From Actinomycetes bacterium (GTDB lineage Bacteria; Actinomycetota; Actinomycetes; S36-B12; GCA-2699445): a stretch of 5,578 nt of DNA. The first letter of the stretch is position 1. Each line of letters begins with the position of its first letter. This document shows positions 1 to 4,560 of this stretch, one piece after another. The position numbers were made by a program, and so were the translations under genes. The stretch covers positions 1 to 5,578 of the forward strand of contig JAHZKU010000103.1 of the NCBI GenBank assembly GCA_022600255.1. The letters are read 5' to 3'. The notes below the pieces were generated by a model. The model ran no database searches. It saw only the letters and a program-made list of their open reading frames with translations, and was not told the origin of the DNA.

Positions 1-280
1 CGTGAGTGACGCCAGCGACGCGAGCGGCAACGATCGCGTGGTGCTGCAACTCGATCATGTCTTCGTAGTAATGGGTGAGCAGGAACAAGGTCTCTGCGCC
101 CTCAAAGACCGGCGCCAACGTCTCGGGTTTTGACAGATCCCCGGCGACCCAAGTGATTCCCGGCAGTGTCTGACCCTTATCGGGGTCGCGAGCGAGTGCG
201 CGCGCGGGGATCCCGGCCTGCGACAGCAATCGCAGAAGCTCACTGCCGATCGCACCCGTGCCCCCAGTGACAAGAATCAT
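1..280 (-). CDS. NmrA-like / atypical SDR NAD(P)-binding protein, N-terminal part (cut by window edge)
   Basis: The minus-strand frame opens with ATG at 280-278 and stays open to the window edge, giving about 93 residues of N-terminus. It begins MILVTGGTGAIGSELLRLL, a strand followed by the glycine-rich TGGTGxxG loop that binds the dinucleotide in Rossmann folds. The order then fits the NmrA-like/atypical SDR group: a basic ALARDP segment after the second strand, VAGDLSKPETL where these proteins contact the adenine, and a hydrophobic strand (TLFLLTHY) followed by a helix. Substrate and reaction cannot be told from this part; members act as NAD(P)H-dependent reductases or redox sensors in the cytosol. 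No Shine-Dalgarno is visible just upstream of the ATG, so the message may be leaderless. It is divergent from a MarR-type regulator remnant, a common pairing that suggests past local control. The fold assignment is firm; the exact function is unknown. Confidence 0.85.
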   Translation of the reverse strand, partial: MILVTGGTGAIGSELLRLLSQAGIPARALARDPDKGQTLPGITWVAGDLSKPETLAPVFEGAETLFLLTHYYEDMIELQHHAIVAARVAGVTH

Positions 281-290
281 GTCGGGAGGC

Positions 291-305
291 TATCAGGCGC
301 CGATA
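291..305. promoter_or_regulatory. possible operator palindrome between divergent oxidoreductase and MarR genes
   Basis: TATC, one A, the self-complementary GGCGCC, then GATA form a near-perfect 15-base inverted repeat with one unpaired base. It starts 11 bases upstream of the oxidoreductase ATG. An overlapping TCAGG...CCTGA pair extends the symmetry to about 310. MarR-family dimers bind short palindromes in such divergent gaps, so this is a candidate site. The arms are short and only one copy is present, so chance is quite possible. Confidence 0.25.
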
Positions 306-310
306 CCTGA

Positions 311-720
311 GTGGGAGGGGTTTTCCTAGTATTGGCCTTGAATCCGCCAACGGATATCAGACTGCTTCAGGCGGGATTTCGGCACAGAATCAGCGTCTGA
401 GCGAGTATCTGGCTTTGATGCACCTATCCGAAGCCCCGGATCGACTCCTACGAATGAGTGAACTGGCCAAAGATTGCAACCTGTCGTTGAGCGGAATGAC
501 CCGCATCGCTACCCGACCGGAATCGGATGGATTCGTAGATCGGGTCACCTGTGCCCAAGACGCCCGAGGCGCAAACGCTATCTTGACTGACAAGGGCCTA
601 GCACGACTTCAGCAGGCCTATCCGACACACCTGGCAAGCGTGCGTCGACACGTCGTCGACCACTGGCAAGGACTTGACCTTGCTCAACTCTCCCAAGGCC
701 TAAACCAAATCGCACGCTGA
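311..720 (+). pseudogene. MarR-family transcriptional regulator, N-terminally eroded and probably frameshifted
   Basis: From about 415 to the TGA at 718-720 the frame encodes a recognisable MarR winged-helix segment. It has MHLSEAPDRLLRMSELA (start of the DNA-binding domain), a recognition-helix region (LSLSGMTRI), DGFVDRVTCAQDARGANAILTD (the wing with its conserved D-x-R-G) and a C-terminal helix with THLASVRRHVVDH. The only starts in this frame, TTG at 415 and ATG at 418, would remove the first helices needed for dimerisation, and neither has a ribosome-binding site. Just upstream, the +2 frame from 362 reads LLQAGFRHRISV and then stops at 398-400. This is what normally precedes SEYLALMHLSEAP, so a small indel around 396-399 has probably split the gene. 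A GTG at 311 opens that upstream frame but gives too short an N-terminus for the family. A proline replaces the usual leucine in IATRPESDG. I infer a non-functional regulator; a short DNA-binding protein remains possible. Confidence 0.6.
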
Positions 721-889
721 TATCGAATCCTCTGGGCGGTGACGATTCCCACGATCCGACCCATCGGGCGATCAACAAGCTGACAGCCGGATGCCATTGC
801 TCAACTCGAATCCTAAATCTTGGCTCAGTGACACCGGCGCAAACAGCAACTTCATATCACGGCAGGTCAGCTCTGGGACGGCCACTACC

Positions 890-908
890 TTGCCCGGGGT
901 GCGGGCGA
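890..908 (-). terminator. weak stem-loop downstream of the DUF1254 gene
   Basis: GCCCG (892-896) and CGGGC (902-906) pair across a five-base loop. T890-A908 and a wobble pair extend the stem. It lies about 30 bases past the stop codon of the minus-strand DUF1254 gene, the expected place for a terminator. No T-tract follows on the minus strand, so this is at best a weak hairpin terminator. Confidence 0.22.
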
Positions 909-936
909 AGGCGAGCTGTCTGCGCGTTGGACAAGT

Positions 937-2310
937 CTATGCGGGTTGAATATCGGTCGGCTTCCAGCTGCCGTCGAAGTAACCGTCGATGGGACCGTAT
1001 AACCGCAGGATGGTGAACCACCCCTTGCCGGGAACCGTTCGAATCCAGTTCCCCTCGTTTCCCGCAGGGGGTTCGGGCCCGAAGAAGAGTTCAATCGAGC
1101 CGTCTTCCGCCGCAGTCACTCCTTCAGCGTATTGGTTCAGGCTCGCAGCTGCCTCGCCGTTCGCGAGCATCGAGCGCGTCCATACGTCGTAGGCCACGAC
1201 GGACCAGAAGTTGGCTGCGGGAATCGGTGCAGGCAGCTTTAGTGTGTAGGTTTTGCCGCCGTCTAGCCACTCACCGTTGGCGTCTGTGTATGTCCACATG
1301 TAGGCAGATCCCTTGCCGTACGGCGGTTCCACCATGGCAATCGAGGACCCAGTCGCGAACCATCCCATCAGGCTCAACCCACTGAGCATGGTGTGACCTT
1401 CTTGTTCATAATTGGGGTACCCGGTGTTGCCGATCTGAACCCATTGCCGATCCTCGTACCTTTGCAGCGGCAGGCGGGTCCGGTAGCTAGTCGCGAGAGC
1501 CATCGCCGAGCCCACCTTCGCGGCCTCTGCCAGAATCGAAGCCATCCGCTCATCGGGTTCGAATGATGAGCCGTGTTCGATTCCGATGGTCGCCAACATC
1601 CCGGCGGTCTCGGCATCGATTGCATCGGGGTGTTCGTTTTGAACAAGGTCTGCCAAGTCTTCGAAGTACCTCGAGTCAATCGGGTGGATCGTGTCGAGGT
1701 CTTTGCTCGAGGCATTGACGAACACTGTTTCGCGAGGGTCGTCCAGTTGAGAGAGTGGGTAGGCCTTGTAGTCCTTCAAAGTGGCGATCGCGGCAGTAGA
1801 TGACCCATCTGGGTCACGCAGTCCTCGCATCACTACCCACTGCCCATAAGTCTTAGTGGGGACCACATGAAAACCGAAGGATGGGACTGGACCGTCATAA
1901 CCAGGCGGGAGAACCAGATATCGCCCCCCGTGTCCTTGGTCGGGACCTGCCGGCCCGAAGTTGACGGTTTCGCGCATCCACATGTCGTTGAGGAATCCGA
2001 GGACCCCCGGCCCGATCTCCACCACGGTAGGACCGTCCGCCTCGGTATCCAGGAAGGTTAGGCCGTAGACCGTCTCAGAGTTGGGAGTCAACAGGAGCGA
2101 CTGAGCATCGAACTCGTCCTCCCAAATCGCAACCTTGTAGGGTGCGTCGACACCAAGGTCACGGGCAAGCCCCAGCCGCATTGCATACATCGACGAGGCC
2201 GTGATATTTCGAAGAAACACCTGACAGGCTCGCTGGAAATCGAGTTGGTCGAACAGCTTGTCAACCGTCGCAGAGGTGGGGTATTCATTCGAGAACTCGA
2301 GGTCGCCCAT
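937..2310 (-). CDS. DUF1254/DUF1214 domain-containing protein, 457 aa
   Basis: This is a full-length member of the family carrying paired DUF1254 and DUF1214 domains; the biochemical role of that family is not established. DUF1254 spans roughly residues 55-170, with the conserved LTPNSETVYGLTFLD at 74-88 and GGRYLVLPPGYDG at 128-140. DUF1214 covers about 345-440, with FWSVVAYDVWTRSML and the hallmark C-terminus FFGPEPPAG...NWIRTVPGKGWF...LRLYGP...WKPTDI. The length is normal. I see no signal peptide or membrane segment, so a cytosolic protein is likely, though many relatives are exported. I chose ATG at 2310: the frame stays open upstream to a TTG at 2415, but codons there have AT-rich third positions unlike the gene, and MGDLEFSNEYPTSATVDKLFD resembles the usual family start. 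A GTG at 2394 has a GGGAG about six bases ahead and is the main alternative. The stop is TAG at 939-937. No neighbour suggests a pathway. Confidence 0.9.
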   Translation of the reverse strand: MGDLEFSNEYPTSATVDKLFDQLDFQRACQVFLRNITASSMYAMRLGLARDLGVDAPYKVAIWEDEFDAQSLLLTPNSETVYGLTFLDTEADGPTVVEIGPGVLGFLNDMWMRETVNFGPAGPDQGHGGRYLVLPPGYDGPVPSFGFHVVPTKTYGQWVVMRGLRDPDGSSTAAIATLKDYKAYPLSQLDDPRETVFVNASSKDLDTIHPIDSRYFEDLADLVQNEHPDAIDAETAGMLATIGIEHGSSFEPDERMASILAEAAKVGSAMALATSYRTRLPLQRYEDRQWVQIGNTGYPNYEQEGHTMLSGLSLMGWFATGSSIAMVEPPYGKGSAYMWTYTDANGEWLDGGKTYTLKLPAPIPAANFWSVVAYDVWTRSMLANGEAAASLNQYAEGVTAAEDGSIELFFGPEPPAGNEGNWIRTVPGKGWFTILRLYGPIDGYFDGSWKPTDIQPA

Positions 2311-2382
2311 GAATCTTGTATGAACAACGGCTGGCGGCGCCTCAGGGGCAGTTACCCTCCGAACATCAGACGGACCATCACT

Positions 2383-2410
2383 TAAATAACCCACCACACA
2401 CTCCCAAGAA
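2383..2410 (-). promoter_or_regulatory. possible promoter of the DUF1254 gene
   Basis: On the minus strand TTCTTG (2410-2405) and TATTTA (2388-2383) are separated by 16 bases and lie 73 or more bases upstream of the ATG at 2310. The short AT-rich patch TTATTTAAG stands out in GC-rich surroundings. Matches to the -35 and -10 consensus are poor, so this is only a candidate. If real, it favours the ATG at 2310 over the upstream starts. Confidence 0.22.
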
Positions 2411-2499
2411 ATCAACCAATGAGATCACCACTATGCCACTCGAGATTCCTAGTGACGGGCAAAGGACACGCCTCCGGCGGACGGATCAATCGCGCCGCG

Positions 2500-2509
2500 A
2501 CCGCAGCCT
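2500..2509 (+). repeat. 10-bp direct repeat outside the left IS end
   Basis: ACCGCAGCCT occurs here, 11 bases before the left tip of the IS, and again in the same orientation at 4097-4106. It is too long for an IS3 target duplication. It may be coincidence, or may hint at an earlier insertion boundary or local duplication. Confidence 0.5.
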
Positions 2510-2520
2510 TGTTCTGCGTC

Positions 2521-2566
2521 TGAGTTCGTAACGAATTTCCCGGTGGATAATCCCACCATCTGCGGG
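2521..2566 (+). repeat. left inverted repeat of the IS3 element (IRL)
   Basis: Aligned base for base with the reverse complement of 4046-4091, 35 of 46 positions match. The identical blocks are TGAGT at the tip, ACGAATTTC (2531-2539) and two stretches around CCCA and CATCTG (2551-2562). Two further outer bases (TC at 2519-2520) also match, but TG is the more typical IS3 tip. Confidence 0.82.
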
Positions 2567-2593
2567 GTGGTCCAGCAAGGATCAACCTGTGGG

Positions 2594-2599
2594 AAGGAG
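2594..2599 (+). promoter_or_regulatory. Shine-Dalgarno that sets the orfA start
   Basis: AAGGAG ends seven bases before the GTG at 2607. This favours that codon over the in-frame GTG at 2589, which lies upstream of the site and cannot use it. Confidence 0.7.
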
Positions 2600-2606
2600 C
2601 CCTCAA

Positions 2607-2945
2607 GTGGGCACGAATGTATCGGGAAATGGGCGACGGCGCAGGCGTGTGCTGAGCCCTTCGCAGAAGTACGAGGTGTTTTTGGATGTGACCACCAGCG
2701 ATCTGACGCAGGCGCAGGTTGCGGCGAAGTGGGGCATCGACCGGTCCACGGTCAAGACGATCATGCGCACCGCGAAACAGGGCAGTTTGGATGCGTTGGC
2801 TGCGGCCAGACCGGGCCGTCCGGGCAAGACCGCCGAGCAGGTCGAACTCGAGGATGCCAAGGCCGAGATCGAACGGTTGCGAGCGACGGTCACCGAGCAG
2901 GCTGTGGAGTTACATCTGATCGAGGGAAAATCGCGTTGGGACTGA
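2607..2945 (+). CDS. IS3-family transposase OrfA (112 aa, DNA-binding and frameshift partner)
   Basis: OrfA recognises the IS ends and, joined to OrfB by frameshifting, forms the active transposase. The protein opens with a basic patch (RRRRR at 10-14). A helix-turn-helix follows at about 34-56, with TQAQVAAKWGIDRSTVKTIM as the two helices and turn. A proline/glycine linker (ARPGRPGK) leads to a charged, leucine-spaced coiled coil at about 77-106 that would mediate multimerisation. Length and order match IS3-family OrfA. The start is GTG 2607, chosen for the AAGGAG seven bases upstream; GTG 2589 would add six residues. The gene ends at TGA 2943-2945, inside the stem of the frameshift signal, and overlaps the orfB frame. 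This reading frame looks intact, so OrfA could still be made and act as a repressor or inhibitor of related elements. That last point is inferred from IS3 biology. Confidence 0.9.
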   Translation: MGTNVSGNGRRRRRVLSPSQKYEVFLDVTTSDLTQAQVAAKWGIDRSTVKTIMRTAKQGSLDALAAARPGRPGKTAEQVELEDAKAEIERLRATVTEQAVELHLIEGKSRWD

Positions 2946-2964
2946 CCACCGGCCCGGTCCCAGC
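2924..2964 (+). promoter_or_regulatory. -1 programmed ribosomal frameshift signal joining orfA to orfB
   Basis: G GGA AAA at 2924-2930 sits in the orfA frame exactly as an X XXY YYZ heptamer. Slipping back one base turns GGA-AAA into GGG-AAA and continues with ATC GCG TTG GGA in the orfB frame. Four bases later a 10-bp stem begins: 2935-2944 pairs with 2955-2964, with two T-G wobbles and a 10-base loop, and could stall the ribosome. The orfA stop codon lies within this stem. Heptamer, spacing and structure are all seen directly; function is inferred from IS3-family precedent. Confidence 0.85.
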
Positions 2965-4038
2965 TCGCGTAGACGCAAACGTCAAGGCTGGTCTGCTGGA
3001 GTTGATCGACCACGCCGAACAGCACGGCTGGTCGCGTTCGCGCGCGGCGATCCGACTGGTGCTGGACGAGTCACGGCAGCGACGCTGGACCCAGGCCCGC
3101 CGCGATGGTGGCGACCTGCTCGACGCGGCCCCCGGCGAAAACCCGTTGCACGGCCTACTGCCTGCTGAACGCGAGGCGATCATCACGGTTCATGATGCCT
3201 GGGGTGAGGTCGACCTGTCGCACCGCAAACTGGCCCACCGGGGTTCGCGCCTGGGTGTGGTGCATGTCAGCGAGTCCACGGTGCTGCGGGTGCTTCAGCA
3301 GGCTGGACTGACCCTTCCCGGCGCCCCCAGGCGTGAGCCGGTACCCCGCACGCCGTTCCCGGACTGGCTGGAATGGAAACCCAACCGGATCTGGGGTTAC
3401 GACTACACGCATTTTCCCCGCGCCCGACGGGCCGCAGTGGCGGTCATCGACATTGTCTCCCGCAAGTGGATAGCGACCTTGGTGTCGGCTGAGGAGACTT
3501 CCACCCAGGTCGAGACCGTGTTCTGCGACGCTCTGGAAGCCGAGGACCTGCTCGACGCCGGCTGGGCGCACGGCAGCGACGACCTGAAATCGGCGTTGGC
3601 CGACGGGACCGGGAGACCATCGACCGGCTCGCGGCCAGCGGAGACATGCCCCTGCTCCTGGCCGTCTCGGACAATGGGCCACAGATGCGCTCGGTGTCGA
3701 CCCGAGAGTTCCTGGCCGGGGTCGCGATCGCGCAACAGTTCGGCCGTCCCGGCACTCCCACCGACCAAGCCTGGATCGAAAGCCTGTTCGGGCATGTGAA
3801 GGGTGAGCATCCGCACCTTGAACTCATCAAAGAACCCGCCGAGCTCGAGGCGGAGCTTGAGCACGTCCGCCGCGACTACAACACTGTCAGGTTGCACGCC
3901 GGGATCGGATACGTCACCCCCGACGATGAACACGAAGGCCGCGGCGAGGGCCTCCGCCAAGCCCGCAGGCTCGGCCTTGAGCAGGCACGACAGACCCGCA
4001 TCCAATACCGTCGAAACCAGAAGGCGGAAACACCATGA
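2930..4038 (+). pseudogene. IS3-family transposase OrfB (DDE integrase core), broken by a 1-base deletion
   Basis: OrfB supplies the catalytic core and is entered by -1 frameshifting from orfA; it has no good start of its own. The first part is the helical domain before the integrase core (GLLELIDHAEQHGWSRSRAAIRL, then SHRKLAHRGSRLGVVHVSESTV). The rve-type core begins at WGYDYTHF, where Asp at 3401-3403 is the first catalytic residue. The frame then derails: GCC GAC GGG ACC should read GCC GAC CGG GAC C, so one C is missing at about 3604/3605. Translation would continue wrongly to a stop at 3797-3799. In the +1-coordinate frame homology resumes (DRETIDRLAASGDMPLLLAVSDNGPQM), with the second Asp at 3670-3672 and Glu at 3778-3780. 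Their spacing is exactly DD(35)E. The tail (YNTVRLHAGIGYVTPDDEHEG) is typical of IS3 elements and ends at TGA 4036-4038. The gene is probably dead unless the deletion is a sequencing error. Confidence 0.87.
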
Positions 4039-4045
4039 ACCACCA

Positions 4046-4091
4046 CCCCCAGATGCTGGGAGTTTCCAACAAGAAATTCGTCAAAGACTCA
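4046..4091 (-). repeat. right inverted repeat of the IS3 element (IRR)
   Basis: This is the reverse-complement partner of 2521-2566 (35 of 46 positions match). It starts eight bases after the orfB stop codon and ends in ACTCA. GAAATTCGT at 4073-4081 mirrors the left ACGAATTTC block exactly. Confidence 0.82.
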
Positions 4092-4096
4092 GAAAC

Positions 4097-4106
4097 ACCG
4101 CAGCCT
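4097..4106 (+). repeat. 10-bp direct repeat outside the right IS end
   Basis: This is the second copy of ACCGCAGCCT, beginning five bases after the right tip of the IS; the partner lies at 2500-2509. The sequence identity is certain, the meaning is not. Confidence 0.5.
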
Positions 4107-4549
4107 GACTTCTCACCGCTCGTGAGCGAGGCAAATCATCAGGGCCCTGCTGTCGACAAACGGCCCCCAAACGGCAGGCAAGCCTCCCGCCGCATGTCGT
4201 CAATCGAGCGATATCCGTCAGGGCCTAGGGACGAATTGGAGTACCACCGACTCGATGAAATCGACTGTCACATCGACGAGCAACACGATCCCCGTCGAGG
4301 CCCTGGCGTCAACTGGGCGTTTGACGGCGGTGCGGATGTATCGCAACTCTTGCCAAGGGACTGGCGATCAGAAGTCCAGTATCGACCGAACTCGGGCACT
4401 TGCGCTGTGTTGACAGTGGCGCGTGCTCGTTCAACTGGCATACGTAGACTGAGGCCTGTTCGGAGTAGAGAACCGAAGGCGTCACTGTGGTACCTGCTCT
4501 TGGGGTTTGGCCGCTGGTTGTTCACGCGAGCATTTCCTTGATCTAGGTC

Positions 4550-4555
4550 GGGAGG
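4550..4555 (+). promoter_or_regulatory. Shine-Dalgarno of the ClC gene
   Basis: GGGAGG ends five bases before the ATG at 4561, a strong site that fixes the start of the ClC-family gene. Confidence 0.75.
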
Positions 4556-4560
4556 CCAAG

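Larger units (their letters stand above)
2521..4091 (+). mobile_element. IS3-family insertion sequence, complete ends, transposase frame broken
   Basis: The element is about 1,571 bp. It is bounded by imperfect inverted repeats that begin TGAGT and end ACTCA, matching the TG...CA ends of IS3-family elements. Inside are orfA (helix-turn-helix plus coiled coil), a -1 programmed frameshift cassette and orfB (DDE integrase core), in the standard IS3 order. The restored fusion protein would be 477 residues. A one-base loss in orfB makes this copy unlikely to move on its own, although an intact relative could mobilise it through its ends. The 3-4 bp target duplication expected for IS3 is not evident: the flanking triplets are GTC on the left and GAA on the right. 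That suggests an old insertion or later rearrangement. A 10-bp direct repeat lies slightly further out on both sides. I cannot name the IS or its subgroup from memory. Confidence 0.88.
4092..4560. other. intergenic region without a supportable gene
   Basis: This 469-base gap lies between the IS and the ClC gene. Frames are open on both strands, but none combines a ribosome-binding site, a recognisable family and a sensible start. The plus-strand frame running to 4541 begins inside the IS and has no familiar motif. A minus-strand frame open from about 4367 to a stop at 4220-4218 has fairly GC-rich third positions and a hydrophobic stretch (TGIVLLVDVTVDFIESVVL), but no ATG start; it may be a gene remnant. 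A TTGACA at 4410-4415 could be a -35 element for the ClC gene, yet no -10 sits at the normal distance. A small imperfect hairpin at 4172-4192 has no T-tract. Confidence 0.6.

Noticed and set aside
720..745. TCGAATCC motifs at about 723 and 805 resembling the T-arm of a tRNA
   Set aside because: No matching acceptor, D or anticodon arms can be folded around either copy; they look like chance matches.
2434..2531. Short plus-strand frame starting MPLEIPSDGQRTRLRRTD
   Set aside because: No ribosome-binding site, no known family, and it ends inside the left inverted repeat of the IS.
3600..3612. Second programmed frameshift within orfB
   Set aside because: A -1 shift would be needed, but GAC GGG ACC GGG has no X XXY YYZ slippery site; a one-base deletion explains it more simply.
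3403..4005. 200-codon minus-strand open frame opposite orfB
   Set aside because: It mirrors the transposase coding sequence, spans the orfB deletion site and shows no recognisable domain.
4172..4192. CGGCAGGC...GCCT...GCCG imperfect hairpin downstream of the IS
   Set aside because: Two-base loop, three-base bulge and no T-tract; not a credible terminator or regulatory RNA.
4410..4450. TTGACA followed by TACGTAGACT as a promoter for the ClC gene
   Set aside because: The -35-like box is perfect but the possible -10 boxes are 25 or more bases away, outside the workable spacing; kept only as a remark in the intergenic entry.
4035..4541. 168-codon plus-strand open frame after orfB
   Set aside because: It begins inside the IS just before the orfB stop, crosses the right inverted repeat, has no ribosome-binding site and shows no family motif.
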